Source: Adiantum capillus-veneris (Eukaryota; Streptophyta; Polypodiopsida; Polypodiales; Pteridaceae). Taken from it: 64,000 nucleotides of DNA. Below the pieces are notes generated by a model. It was not told where the DNA came from, did not search any database, and saw only the letters and a program-made list of their open reading frames with translations. Positions 13,212-24,966 of the stretch are shown here, in pieces. Numbering within the stretch: position 1 is the stretch's first letter; every line of letters starts with the position of its first letter. Both the position numbers and the translations under genes were made by a program. Location of the stretch: positions 149,063,640 to 149,127,639 of the forward strand of contig CM043955.1 of NCBI GenBank assembly GCA_014529385.2. Reading direction: 5' to 3'.

Positions 13212-13984
13212 ATGCACAAAGAGGTTGAACGATGGTTCTTTAATCATCTTGATCTTGTAGATGATATGCTTATCGCAGGCAAATCAATTGATGAGATTAA
13301 TCAGTTGAAAAAAATTCTAAGCACTCAGTTTTCCATGAAAGATTTGGGAAATGCCAATCACTTTCTTGGTATACAAATCAAGAGAGGCAGGAAACATGGA
13401 ATTCTTGAATTATCTCAAGAAAAGTACATCCACAAATTCTTGCAACGTTTTAGTATAGAGGGGGGGAAGTCACTGAGTGCCCAATGCAAGAATACTCCAA
13501 CCTTAGCAAGGAAGATTCTCCCAAGAAAATTTTTGAGAAAGAGGAAATGGCGAAAGTGCCATATTCTTCAGCAGTTGGCAGTTTGATGTACCCTATGGTA
13601 GCCACAATACCTGACATTGCACATGGAGTAGGAGTGGTTAGTAGGTACATGGAAAACCCTGGAAAGAAGCATTGGGAAGCAGTGAAGAAAATCCTCAGAT
13701 ACTTGAAGGGTACAACTAGCAAGTGTTTATGCTTAAAAAACAGCGATGCATCTATTGTAGGCTACACAGATGCAAATTATACGGATTTTGTGGATCGTAG
13801 AAGATCCACATCTGGCTATGTGTTCATGTTTGCTGGAGCATCTATCTCATGGAGATCGTGTCTCCAAGACTGCATGTCTTCATCTACCACTGAGGTAGAA
13901 TATGTTGCTACATCTAATGCAAGCAAGGAATCCATATGGTTAGCTCGTCTAGTGGGAGATTTGGGCATTCATGAGGTTCCCTAA
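13212..13984 (+). pseudogene. Copia RT C-terminal part and RNase H
   Basis: ORF 13212-13586 carries DLVDDMLIAGK, the Copia YVDD active site with leucine for tyrosine, and MKDLGNANHFLGIQI. A frame change near 13480 leads to 13484-13984 with the RNase H blocks: AVGSLMYPMVATIPDIA, VGYTDANYTDF with an aspartate, STSGYVFMFAGASISW, and SSTTEVEYVA with the glutamate. The RNase H part is a clean 166-codon frame ending at 13984, the usual Copia end. Confidence 0.85.
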
Positions 13985-13988
13985 TCAA

Positions 13989-14030
13989 TATAGGGAGAGA
14001 AAGTGAGAGAATTGACTTACTCTCTCACTT
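13989..14030. other. Perfect-stem hairpin after Copia end
   Basis: GAGAAAGTGAGAGA at about 13993-14006 is followed, after a short loop, by TCTCTCACTTTC at about 14020-14031. They pair as a stem of about 12 bp. It lies immediately after the Copia stop codon, before chromovirus A sequence resumes. No function is known. Confidence 0.6.
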
Positions 14031-14128
14031 TCCACTCCACTAACCCACTATGCTGTGCAGCTTCTTCTTCATCCCCTTCCCCCTTCTTCTTCCCTCTCTT
14101 GCACACTCCACAGTAGAACCCATCAACC

Positions 14129-14900
14129 AAAAATCTCACCACCTAACAAGCCTCCTTAGCGAGTTTCCCAAGCTCAACAAGAGGAGATCATGATGCAAGT
14201 ACAAGAATTGGTAGACAAAGGGATGGTGATGCCTAGCTCCTCTCCCTTTTGTTCTCCAGTCCTTTTAGTGCAAAAGAAATATGGTACATACCGCATGTGT
14301 GTGGACTATTTAGCACTAAACCATATCACTATCAAAAAAAAATTTCTCATACTGCGGGTAGAAGATCTGTTTGATAAGCTACAAGGCTCTACCTACTTCA
14401 GTAGGATTGACCTTAAAAGTGGCAAGCATTGAGGGAGAACAAGCTTTCAATCAAAAGAAAAGTGAAATTTTCCTTCAAGAGATTCAATACTTAGATCATA
14501 TTATCTCTCAATATGGTATCCGTATGGATCCATCGAAGTTGGAGGTAATAAAAGCATGGCCTAATTCAAGGAACCTACATGAGCTAAGAAGCTTTATTGG
14601 TATGTGTGCATATCATAGACACTTGATAGTAAAATTCTCTCAAATAGTAGGACAATTACATGACTTAACAAAGAAGAATGTTAAGTACTCATGGACTACT
14701 AAGGAGAAAAATTCCTTTTACAAGCTCAAAGAGAAGATTACCTCCCAACCAGTCCTTATGCTTCCGAATCTCTCAAAGCCATTTGAGGTCCAATGTGATG
14801 CTTGTGGTGATTGCCTTGGAGTAGTCTTGATTCAAGAAGGGCATACCATAGCATATGAGAGTCAAAGGCTCAATGCCAATGAACGAGTCTTGGGCATATA
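14129..14900 (+). pseudogene. Chromovirus A RT with active-site deletion
   Basis: The RT starts with RVSQAQQEEIM, VDKGMVMPSSSPF, VCVDY-like YRMCVDYLALNHI and GSTYFSRIDLKSG. At about 14424 it jumps to GEQAFNQKKSEIFLQEIQYLDH. Compared with element B, the intervening roughly 250-300 bp, including the QIRI, FGLTNAP and FFDD blocks, is missing, so the polymerase active site is gone. ORF 14371-14904 continues through the connection segment. Confidence 0.8.
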
Positions 14901-15267
14901 CTAAAAAGAGCTTTTAGTTGCTCTACATGCCCTAGACACATGGAAGCACTATCTATTGGGGACTCCCTTTATTTTGCAAATAGACCACCAAAGTCTCAAG
15001 CACTTCATGATACAAACCAAGATTTTCAACAAACAAATGAGGTGGGAAAATTTTCTTTCGCAATTTTATTTTCATATTGCTCACATTGCTAGTAAGCACA
15101 ATCAAGTGGACGATGCACTTTCACGAAGACCAAAAGTTAATGTGGTGTCTATAGCAACTCACAATGATCTATCTTCTATGATAGATGAGTATGCTACTGA
15201 CCCTGACTTTAAAGACATAATTTCAGCCCTTGCATTGGGGAAGAAAGAAGAACCATTCACCTTGTAG
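14764..15267 (+). pseudogene. Chromovirus A RNase H
   Basis: The blocks are PFEVQCDACGDCLGVVLIQ (first Asp), IAYESQRLN, then after a stop at 14902 LQIDHQSLKHF and HIASKHNQVDDALSRRP. It is a typical Gypsy RNase H, interrupted once. Confidence 0.78.
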
Positions 15268-16453
15268 GATGGTTATCTTCTCCATGGCAATAGGCTATGT
15301 GTTACCCACTCCTTTCATGAGAAAGTCATGTATGAATTCTATGCTCCTCCCTATGCGGGGCATAGAGGCATTCAGCCTACTCTTTGAGGAGTAGAGACGT
15401 ATTTCTATTGGCCTACCTTGAAAGTAGACATACAAGAGTATGTTTCAAAATGTGTGGTATGCCAAAAGACCAAGTATGATAGAGGGAAGCAACCTGCATT
15501 ACTCTAGCCATTGTCAATCCTTAATTCACCATGGGAGAGTATATCCATGAATTTTATCTTTGGATTATCCAAGCCTATCCATGGGAATATGGGAATATGG
15601 ACAAAAGTCGACAGGTTTAGCTAGCAAGCACACTTTATTTCTGTCAAAAAGACTATTAAGACACACCAAATGGAAACTCTCTTCATATCTCATATTTTCA
15701 AACACCATGGATTACCAACATCCATCATGTTAGATAGAGATCCTAGAAATTTATCTTCGGCCTATTGCACACAAACGGGTGGCCAAATTGAGATAGCCAA
15801 TCTTACAATACTTGATCTAAGACGTAAAGTCCATGGCTACTTAAAGTACATGGGAAGATCTTTGCTATCGATGAGTATAGCCGTGACCTACAAGAATCTT
15901 TTCAAAATATTAGAGAGGCTATATCCATCTCTCAACAAACACAAAAAGCTACTACTGACAAGCACAGAAGGGTCTTAACATTCAGAGAAAATGATTGGGT
16001 CTTACTTAAGTTTCCCAAGGCAACTCTTGAGGCAAACGATGGGCAAAAATCCTACGTGCCATCAAAAGTATTATACTAAATTAGCAAAAAGATGCTCTGG
16101 TCCTTTTCAAATCTTGAAGCCAATCAATGAGATGCATAGCTTATCAACTCAAGCTACCCAACCATTGGCTCATACACAATGCTTTTCATGTGAGCCTACT
16201 TAAGCCCTACAAAGGAGAGCCACCAAGAGAACCAATTATTGAAGACCTTCCCGAAATTGAAGACCAAGAAGAGGTGCTACAATCCGAAGCTATTCTTCGG
16301 CATGAAGACAAGGTACTAGGACATGGTAAGATTATCCGGCCGTATCTTATTAAGTTCAAAAATTATCCTTTTGAAGATGCTAGATGGGTGCAAGGAATAG
16401 AGCTTAAGGATTGTATGAACCTTGTCAATGCTTACAATGCTACATTAGAGTAA
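15268..16453 (+). pseudogene. Chromovirus A integrase and chromodomain (deleted and frameshifted)
   Basis: The H2C2 region is recognisable (YAGHRGIQPTL, then SKCVVCQKTKYDRGKQP). The integrase core shows WESISMNFIFGL and LDRDPR, but at about 15746 it jumps to LSSAY. Compared with B, about 55 bp is missing there, and further deletions follow near 15840. ORF 16127-16453 ends with HNAFHVSLLKPY and a chromodomain-like tail (LIKFKNYPFEDARWVQG), which in chromoviruses directs integration to particular chromatin. Confidence 0.78.
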
Positions 16454-16798
16454 GCAAATGTACATGTTTCTTTTATATGATCAATGTTTTTGTCTTATAA
16501 GACTAATTCTCTTTTTATTATGCACAAATTTAAGTAGCATGCATGCTTAGAATCATGTTTGTGTGATGAAGGAATCTCTCAAACACCAAGTAGAATTTGT
16601 CTTTGTACTTGGGAGAATGAAATGGACTAAAGAGCAGACATGCTTCTGGTAGCTACGTCTCCCCATTACCGAATTTAGTCATCCATCTTGGAATGATTTT
16701 GTAGGGTAAAAAGGGTCTACCCACTAAGAAACATTAACTAATGACTAAGACTTTATCTCTTCTACCTCATAGTCATCCTATGAGGTAATGTCATAAAA

Positions 16799-16860
16799 TC
16801 TAATATCTAACCAACGCATATGATTTTCTCATATTAAACTGATCATTTAGTGTGGGAGAA
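16799..16860 (+). repeat. Start of chromovirus A 3' LTR
   Basis: TGTCATAAAATCTAATATC onward, through the ATGATTTTCTCATATTAAAC and TGATCATTTA blocks, matches the inner end of element B LTRs read on the minus strand. The LTR end could not be located. Confidence 0.6.
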
Positions 16861-16869
16861 TAGACGGGA

Positions 16870-18378
16870 ACAAGGGTTAGAATATAGACATGTGCTTATG
16901 GATCTATCTCAACATGGGGCCAAGGTTAAAGGGGTCCAAATGAGAGATGATCTGTCAAAGCCAACTCGGGTTAAGGCACAACCAATCTTGCATAACCACT
17001 TTAGAGCATAGCATGGCTGCAAAAATTACACAGCATAACCATATCTAGAAAAAAAAAACCAAGAGCCACACCGGCTTCCACTCTAAAATCACAACCATAA
17101 TCCATTAGGTAATCTTAGCCCCTATCCACAAATCACATTCTCACTAAACCAACTCCCACACTTGGAGTTTGACATATCCACTGTAGTCAATCAGAGTCCA
17201 CACACATGACCCTCCAGACATGAACTTTTCATGCATAAAATAAGTCCGACCAGAAACTAAACACGAAATAAAAATCCAAATTTGACAACATCCAACCATG
17301 CAAAGTTGATGCAGCATATCTGCACTTCACCTCTCTAGCACATAGAGCTATTTTTGACCTAGAAAGATGGAAAGCAATCATACCCATGTAGATGAGGCAT
17401 ACACATCTATCCATAAGGCTCCATACATCATATGATAATATTCCATCACCATAAACATGATGCAAAACAGCTCCGACCCTTAGGTCGACCATAAACCATA
17501 ACTTCACACATATGCAAAAAACAACTTTTTGTCATTTTCGGGAGCATGCATAACATGCAAATGAAATTGTTTGACCTCAAACCCATGCATCAAGATCAAT
17601 TCCAAAATATAGACTAACTCTCTATCACATTACTTTACCCATATGATACTCACACAAAAAACGATAACCCAAAAAGAAAGTCACATTATTCATATCTACC
17701 TATGCGGTTTGGGTTGACTAACCATATACCCTCACATGAGTTTATGGACATCTAATAACTGAAATTAACTCACCAAAATGAACCATAAATCATACATAAG
17801 CGTCTTGGTTAATTCATGATGTCATATGGTACTCCCCCTTGGTAGCACCCCTACACCGATTATGGAATGATAAAATAACTCGCATACCCAAGGTGATAAC
17901 GGAGACCTAAATACCTTATAATAAAGTTTAGTCAATATTTTCAATTGGTTAAGTGGGTTTTCCCATCCGGTGAATCTATATAGTGGTTCTCCAAGGAGCC
18001 TCGGGTCTAAAATTTTGACCGTGTAGTGGACAACAAGCTGTTTCTTTTACCAAATCTCTTAGCCCTTGCGTGATTTTCACATGACACCAAAGAGAGAAAA
18101 TGTTATAAATGATATGTTTTATCTCCGGTTTAAAGGATTTGGACTGATTGATAACGGTTTGTGAGTTATGACCAAAAACAGTGTTCCTAACACTTCTATG
18201 ATGTGAAACGAAAAGCGCTTTTTATGCATGCACATGATCATAAACACGTATGTGCATAAATCAGCATGTTAAACATGATAAAATGATAACGGGACAACTT
18301 CATACGTACTCAAAAAATCCATACATGCGCACGTATATGAAAAACAAATCATCGAGAGGGTGACTACTCAGAAAAACG
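16870..18378. other. AT-rich DNA without recognised gene
   Basis: No ORF of note on either strand. Scattered segments (for example 17821-18100) read like LTR or other transposon sequence, but no partner copy is present. The first few hundred bases may be the remainder of the chromovirus A 3' LTR, too diverged to be sure. Confidence 0.35.
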
Positions 18379-18383
18379 ACATC

Positions 18384-18422
18384 GACATAGACATAGACAT
18401 AGACATAGACATAGACATAGAC

Positions 18423-18479
<57 letters not shown>
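18384..18479. repeat. Compound (GACATA)n-(GA)n microsatellite
   Basis: About seven GACATA hexamers run directly into a pure GA tract of about 54 bp. Confidence 0.97.
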
Positions 18480-18483
<4 letters not shown>

Positions 18484-18830
18484 GATGATGGCTATGGAGT
18501 TTAGAGCTTCTCACCGTGCTTTAGAATTGATTAGGGGATGTCAAAAGGCTTCTTGATTTGCCGCAAGAGAGCGGTAAGAGCTACATAGAGCTGTTCACCA
18601 CGAGAGCTTTCGAAGAGCGTGTACACCGTGAAACAAGAGAGGAGATAGTAAGCAAGTAGAGAGAGAATATCCTGCTTCTACTTTTTCTTCTTCTTCTTCT
18701 TCTTCACGTAACGAGAGAGAAGATCTTATGGAGATGGTGATGAAGAGCTTTCACCACTCTGTATAATAGGTAAGTATTACCTTGTGGTAGTAGACGCAAC
18801 GGATGGCACTGAAAATTGAGCAATGCAGGT

Positions 18831-18840
18831 GAATTTATAG
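18831..18840 (-). promoter_or_regulatory. Possible minus-strand TATA box
   Basis: On the minus strand CTATAAATTC is followed by CT/GA-rich transcribed-like sequence with GAAGAAG and GAGA runs. This is the composition of LTR promoters in the rest of the window. No ORF follows, so this is weak. Confidence 0.25.
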
Positions 18841-19224
18841 GCACTAGGCAAGGCTGGAGTGATCTCCAAGCAAAAAAATAGCACTAGTTTTTCAGCCAGG
18901 AGCTTTTTGGGAACTTTGCTAAAAACATGGCTTGGCTTTTGGTAGTCAACTCTCCCACTTACCATCCAACTTTTACAGTAAAATTGATCAATTGAACAAT
19001 ATCCAACCAACTAATGAAACCTTGTCTAAACTATGCCGCATCGTGATGTCCCAACATAATTATGACTTTCCCATATTGCCCCAGCATATTTACGGTACTG
19101 CTTTTTATAAAAATATTTTTGCAAAAATCCCATTTAGTCTTGTTTTTTCTCCAGGTGGTCATTTATAAATCCGACGGAGACTAGAATTAATATTTTTATG
19201 TTTAGGTCATCCTAAAAAGCACAT

Positions 19225-19545
19225 TGCTTTTCAAAAATTCCAAAAAGCACGAAAAGCTAAAACTAGCATAAAAAGAAAAATTTTCTAAAATTGAACCATG
19301 GGTTCTCCTTCTGCATTGGAATAACAAAGCGGGCTCACTTTTCACTAAAAAACACTAAATATCATGAAAAGTTAAAAATAGAGTGAAAAGCAAATTTTTA
19401 CAAAATTGAATCATAGCTTTCTCGGAACACGTAGGTTAAGGATCCAACCCTGCTTTTTGCAAAAAAGCATAAAAAGCATGAAAAGGCTAAAAATACGGAT
19501 TTTCTCAAAACTGAACCAAACGTCCGTTAGACCTACGGGACCATG
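19225..19545. repeat. Three degenerate tandem units, about 110-120 bp
   Basis: A motif of AAAAAGCA(T/C)GAAAAG, then CTAAAA, TTTTC and AAAATTGAA(C/T)CA recurs at about 19229, 19340 and 19462. The order is the same each time, with diverged spacers. Confidence 0.6.
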
Positions 19546-19674
19546 GAAACGACATTGCTTTTAACATTAGAACCTTACAATACTGTCAATAAAGCATCTT
19601 AAATCAAAATTTGGCAAGACGGACATTAGTATCTATTTTTCTTATTTTCAAAAGAGAACCAAATTTTGGGGATT

Positions 19675-20797
19675 TGTAACATTTATTGCACTAGTAACTT
19701 GTGTGTAGCGGAAATTGATAACATAGTGAGCTTTTCATTGAGAACAAGTTCCTAATGAGTATAGATAGAGTACTTAATTTGAGAAAGCAACATAGCAATT
19801 TACACCTAGCTAATTTGGCATTGACAATACTTGAAAAGAGAGAGAAATAGAACAATTGACAACAGTTAAGGACCGGATTTACATGGAGTCGATCCTCCCT
19901 CCATAAAGGCTTTGTATTGTAGCTTCTCCCATCAAAGGAGACTTTTTTACAATAAAATCTTTGTGTTCCTTGATAAAACTAGTTGGCTAATGTGAAGATG
20001 AAAGCTTCATACACCAAATTATGCTTGGAAAACACACCTAGTGTCCCTAGCCTCAGTCCCAAGACCTCACACACCTTCAAAAATGGTGAGAGCTAGCACG
20101 GAATAAGAATAGATTGAGAGGAAGAAGAGGTATCTTAAAAGAAAGAAGTATTCTCCTCACATAATCACTCTAGTAGCATAGCTTAGCTTAGTAATTAGCA
20201 TAGTAGAGGAGATGAGCATGCCATTGAAGCTTGGCTCTTGGTTGGATTTGCATTCCATTGCTTGGAGAAGGAGATGGAGTTCTTCTTGCACACATGAGTT
20301 GTGTGTGTGTGTAGCAATGAGTTAGATTAAAATGTAGCCTTCTCTCTCATCTTGGTCGACCCCTCTCTCTATTTGCTCATGCTGGCATCCCATTGACCTC
20401 TATAAAGCTTAACCAATCACAAATTAGAAGTATAATTGCTAGCCTTGTGACATGTGTTCCCCTTTCCCCTTTTGTGAGAGCTTTAGGTAATTAAATAATT
20501 CACTTAAACTCTCATTGCACCTCTTAGTCTTCTGGCCAATAGCAATCATGCAAGCCATTGGGCTGCTAAATGCTCATAAGACCCCTTGGTAGACTGTCCA
20601 TTAGTCTTCTAGGGAGCTTAATTTCTATTGGTTCTTTTATCAAGCATTTTTAAATTGATTAGACTAAATTTACTCTAGTCTAATTCTCATTGGTCCACCT
20701 CTATGGCCACCCAATAGGATTTGAGGGAAGCTTGGGAGCAACTGGCCTAGGAGCCTGACATGTGTCCAATATTCCGTTTGTGTAAAGGGGGAGCTCT

Positions 20798-20846
<49 letters not shown>

Positions 20847-21198
20847 CTCTCTCATCCCCTACTCTCATGGCTCGCCCCCTCCTTGATAGGGATATGGGAA
20901 GACTTTGTAGTCTTCCCATGACTATCCAATTTTCCCTTACATTGGCCTTTGGACAATTGAATAAAAATTGAGGAACCTTAGCCTATGGAATTGTTAATGG
21001 AGCTGAACTTTAGGGATTTTAAGCCCCATTGAAGCACATTTCTCTTTTGCAGATTATCCCCCTTTGGATCCCTACAGAGACCGGTCTGGCAGCCTTACCA
21101 ATATTCTAGCTTTTACTACCATGGTACTTCTTAATATTAAATGATCAGTTTAACATGAGAAAATCATTTGGGAGAATTAGATATCCGTTTCAATGACA
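19675..21198 (-). repeat. 3' LTR of chromovirus B
   Basis: 1524 bp. It matches 26851-28423 throughout. It contains a GT tract of about 44 bp (20801-20844) and a short one (20301-20312). It lacks a stretch of roughly 40 bp present near 27437-27475 of the other LTR. Confidence 0.92.
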
Positions 21199-21215
21199 TT
21201 ACCTCTCTCTTGAAA
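21199..21215 (-). promoter_or_regulatory. Polypurine tract of chromovirus B
   Basis: On the minus strand AAGAGAGAGGTAA directly precedes the TGTCAT start of the 3' LTR. It is the site where plus-strand DNA synthesis would be primed. Confidence 0.75.
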
Positions 21216-21530
21216 TCATAGTCGTCCTCGACTATGCGGTAGAGAAGATAAAGCCTAGTCATTAATCCGTTTGCTAGCACGGGTAGAGGATCCCTATTTT
21301 ACCCTACGACATTGTTCCAAAATGGATGACTAGTCCATTTGGTGCTTGAGAGCCTTAGCTGTTGCAAGCATGTCTACACATTAGTTCGTATCAATCTTCC
21401 ATAGTAGAGTGACAAGCTCTGCTTGGTGTTCGCAAGACGTCCTCTCTACAAACATGATCCTAAGCATGCATACTCATTAACATGTGTGCACAATAAAGAA
21501 AAAGAGAGTCTTATAAGACAAAAACTTTGT

Positions 21531-22720
21531 TCATTTATACATATTTACATTTCCTTGTTGTAGGGAGTCGTCGTAAGCATTGACAAGGTTTAGATTATCC
21601 TTTAATTGTATGCCTTGCATCCATCTAGCATCTTTAAAAGGATAATTTTTAAACTCGATAATATATCGTTGGATAGTCTTACCACCTTGTAATACCTTGT
21701 ATTTGTGTTGGAGAATGGACTCGGGTTGCAACACCTCTTCTTGGTCCTTGATCTCCAGTGGGTCTTCAATGATTTCTTCTTGAGGTGGCTCTGCTTTGTA
21801 AGGATTTAATAGGCTCAAGTGGAAAGCATTGTGCATGAGACCATAGTACCTTTTTGCTAACTTAGCATAGTGCTTTTGGTGCCCTGTAGGATTCTTGCCC
21901 GTTGTGTGCCTTAATCGAGCCTTGGGAAACATAAGCAAGACCCAAATTTTTTTGTTTAAAGGCTAGGGCTCTTTTGTGCTTATCAGCAGCAGCAGCCTTT
22001 TGCCTTTACTATGAGATGGATATAGCATCCTTAATCTTTTGAAAAGATTCTTGTTGCAAATATCGGCTATATTCATATGTAGCAAAGATCTTCCCATGTA
22101 CCTTGAGTAGCATGGGACTTTTTGATCTTCCCTCTATCACCTCAAAAGGTGCTTTTACCGTGGAAGTATGTATAATGCTATTGTAAGCATACTCCACTAA
22201 AGGTAAGTACTTCTCCCACTGGGACTTTTGATCTACTTATGTGACATAAGATTTTAGTAGATTAAGAATTGTAAGGCTAGCTATTTCACTTTGGCAATCC
22301 GTTTGGAGATGATAGGCCGAAGAGAAGTTTAGCCTTGTACCTAAATTCTCAAAGAGACCCTTCCAGAAGTTACGGGTCATTCTAGGATCTCTATCCGACA
22401 CTGTAGACATTGGCAAGCCATGATATTTGAAGATTTGTGATTTAAAGAGGGTTGCCATTTGATGGGCTTTAATAACATTTTTGACAGGTATGAAATGTGC
22501 TTGTTTGCTAAACTTGTCAACTATCGTCCATATTCTTATATTCCCATTGATAGACTTGGGCAATCCAAAGATAAAATCCATGGATATGCTCTCCCATGGT
22601 GAATTAGGGATTGGCAAAGGTTGAAGCAATCTAGGTTGCTTCCCTCTATCAAACTTCGTCTTTTGGCATACCACAATTTTGAAACATACTCTTGTATGTT
22701 TGCTTTCATGGTAGGCCAAT
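21531..22720 (-). pseudogene. Chromovirus B integrase and chromodomain
   Basis: ORF 22237-22719 has the cysteine pair region, WESISMDFIFGLPK (first catalytic Asp), SDRDPRMT (second Asp) and FSSAYHLQTDCQSEIA, where the catalytic glutamate is kept but the usual GQTE is changed. ORF 22009-22197 (VEYAYN-like, APFEVIEGR) continues after a stop. ORF 21531-21938 carries HNAFHLSLLNPY, then a chromodomain with YIIEFKNYPFKDARWMQG. Stops or shifts separate all three parts. Confidence 0.85.
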
Positions 22721-23740
22721 AGAAAAATGTTTCTAGCCCTTTAGGGTAGACTGAATCCCTCTATGCCCCGCATAAGGAGGAAAATGAGATTCATACATTA
22801 CTTTCTCACATAGTGAGCTAGTAATACATAGTCTATTTCCATAGAGAAGATAACCATCTTTTAGGGTAAATGGTTTTCTGGGCCTTCTTCCCTAGTGCAA
22901 GGGCTGAAATCACATCTCTAAAATTGGGATCGATACCGTATTCATCTATCATAGAAGATAGATCATTGTGAGTTGCTATGGACACCGCATTCACTCTCGG
23001 GCGTCTTGAGAGTGCATCGACTACTTGATTATGCTTGCCAGCAACGTGAGCAATATGAAAATGAAATTGCCAAAGGAAATGTTCCCACCTCATTTGTTTG
23101 TTGGAGAGCTTGGCCCTGCGTCATGAAGTACTTAAGGCTTTAATGATCCGTTCGCAGAATGAAAGGAGTCCCAAGTTGATAGTGCTTCCACGAATCTAGA
23201 GCATGTAGAATTGCTAAGCGTTCCTTCTCATATATACCTAGAGCTTTCTCAACAGGGTCGAGCCTTCAACTTTCATAGGCTATGGCATGCCCTTCTTGGA
23301 GCAAAACAGCTCCAAGGCAATCACCACAAGCATCACATTGGACCTCAAATGGCTTGAGAGATTCGGTAGTGTAAACACAGCTTGAGAAATAAGCTTCTCT
23401 TTAAGCTTTTCTAAAGCATTGCTCTCCTTGGTGGACCATATATACCTAACATTTCTTTGTTACGTCATGTAATGGTCCCACAATTTGTGAGAACTTTTCT
23501 ATGAAGCATCTATAGTATGCACACATACCTATAAAGCTTCTTAGTTCATGTAGATTCCTTGGATTAGGCCATCTTTTTATTACCTCTAGCTTTGATGGAT
23601 CCATTTGGATGCCATCTTGAGAGATAATGTGACCTAAATACTGAATCTCTTGTAAGAATTTTGTTTTAAAAAAAAATTAATGTAAAGTTTATTCTCTCGT
23701 TAAACTTGAAATATTACCTGGAGGTGTTGCTTGTGTTCGT
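22721..23740 (-). pseudogene. Chromovirus B RT end, RNase H and integrase start
   Basis: This is a heavily interrupted stretch. On the minus strand the RT connection segment is seen (with an A-rich run near 23668). The RNase H follows, with FEVQCDACGDCLGAVL-like sequence. ORF 22833-23093 contains HFHIAHVAGKHNQVVDALSRRP, the final RNase H block. The H2C2 start lies near 22720-22800. Each block is in a different frame. Confidence 0.75.
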
Positions 23741-24966
23741 CTAATGAATTAGAGTAGAGCTTATATCATCAAAGAACACTCCAGTAAAGGTTCGGTGAGC
23801 CCTGAATAGCTTCTCCATCAAGCGGTTAAATGTGGTTGGTGCATTGGTCAAGCCAAAAGGCATGACAATGTACTTGTTAAGACCAAACGTAGTGCAAACT
23901 GCGGTCTTTACAATGTCTTGATCAACTATCCTTATTTGATGGTAGCCACTTTTTAGGTCAGTTCTATTGAAGTAGGTCGACCCTTGTAGCTTATCAAATA
24001 GGTCTTCTATCCGTGGAATGGGAAACCTATTCTTAATAGTGATCCTATTTAGTGCTCTATAGTCAACACACATACGATATGTGTCGTCTTCATTTTGCAT
24101 TAATAACACTGGTGACAAAGAGGAGATGAGCTAGTCCTAACCATGCCCTTCTCAACTAACTCACGCACTTGCCGCATAATCTCCTCTTGTTGAGCTTGAG
24201 AAACTCTATAAGGGGGTCTATTAGGCGGTGATTTTCCTGGAAGAAGTTCAATTGCATGGTCGTCATTACCTCGTTTGGAAGGTAGTTCACAAGGGATATC
24301 GTCAATAAAAACATCTTGGAACCCCTTGAGGAAATTGGATAACTCTAATTCCTTTTGATTGTTTATATTTTCTTTTGCTAAAGCATTAGGTTCATTTTGA
24401 GAATCTTTAACAAAAATCATGTACACGGAAATAGAGCTCTTTATTGACTTATTGAAAGCTTGCTTATGCACAATAGGTATGGTACTACCCAACTCCTTAG
24501 CATCTAAGTACATATCTTTTTTCCTGAACCTAAAGTAGACTTGCCTTTTAGTGAATTTAACATTGGCAGCCATGTGATCAAACCATGGTGCCCCTAGGAT
24601 TACATCCTCGTACTTGAGAGGAGAGATAAATAAATCCTTCTTGTCCACATAGCTTTGGACATGGAGCCTCAATTGCCCGATTAAGGGAGTGATAAAGGCT
24701 TCTTGCCCCTTGAAAGCGCCATCGGTAGGTAGGACATCTGCCATCTCATAGGCTTGGATGCCTAGCTTGGTGGCCAACTCTGTGGATGTGAAATTGTGAG
24801 TAGAACCAAGGTCAAAGAGAATAAAAGCATCATGTTCTCTTACCTTTGCCCAAGCATGGCATAGAGGAGATCCTTTGTGATGAGCATCCTCTACTTGAAT
24901 TTCAACCAAGGTAGAGTCTAGGAGGCTCATTACGTGTATTCTTGTGGGGGCAAGAACGATAGGCAT
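23741..24966 (-). pseudogene. Chromovirus B protease and reverse transcriptase
   Basis: ORF 24100-24966 (288 aa) has the retropepsin-like block ILFDLGSTHNF near residue 50. The usual DSG/DTG reads DLG, which should inactivate it. The second block, DVILGAPWF, is intact. It then runs into the RT start (YRVSQAQQEEIMRQVREL). A shift near 24115 leads to ORF 23741-24118 with YRMCVDYRALNRI, YFNRTDLKSGYHQIRI, MPFGLTNAPTTFNRLM and the active site GVFFDDI, which retains both aspartates. A stop follows soon after the active site. Confidence 0.88.

Larger units (their letters stand above)
6850..13984 (+). mobile_element. Ty1/Copia remnant, interrupted by a Gypsy insertion
   Basis: Gag, zinc knuckle, protease, GAG-pre-integrase, the end of the integrase core, RT and RNase H appear in Copia order. 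They are split by the LTR element at 8102-12084. Apart from that insertion, about 3.1 kb of Copia sequence is present. Most of the integrase core is missing, and an internal RT deletion removed the first catalytic region. No Copia LTR is visible at either end. It sits between the gag and pol parts of chromovirus A, so it was probably nested there, with later loss of ends. Confidence 0.8.
14129..16860 (+). mobile_element. Chromovirus A, pol part and 3' LTR start
   Basis: This is the 3' portion of a Ty3/Gypsy chromovirus whose gag piece is at 5904-6850. Its order and wording match element B on the minus strand (19675-28423). The pol has several internal deletions relative to B. The 3' LTR seems to begin at 16799 with TGTCAT, directly after a purine-rich TATGAGGTAA, the same arrangement as in element B. 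LTR similarity to B fades after about 16860. Confidence 0.8.
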
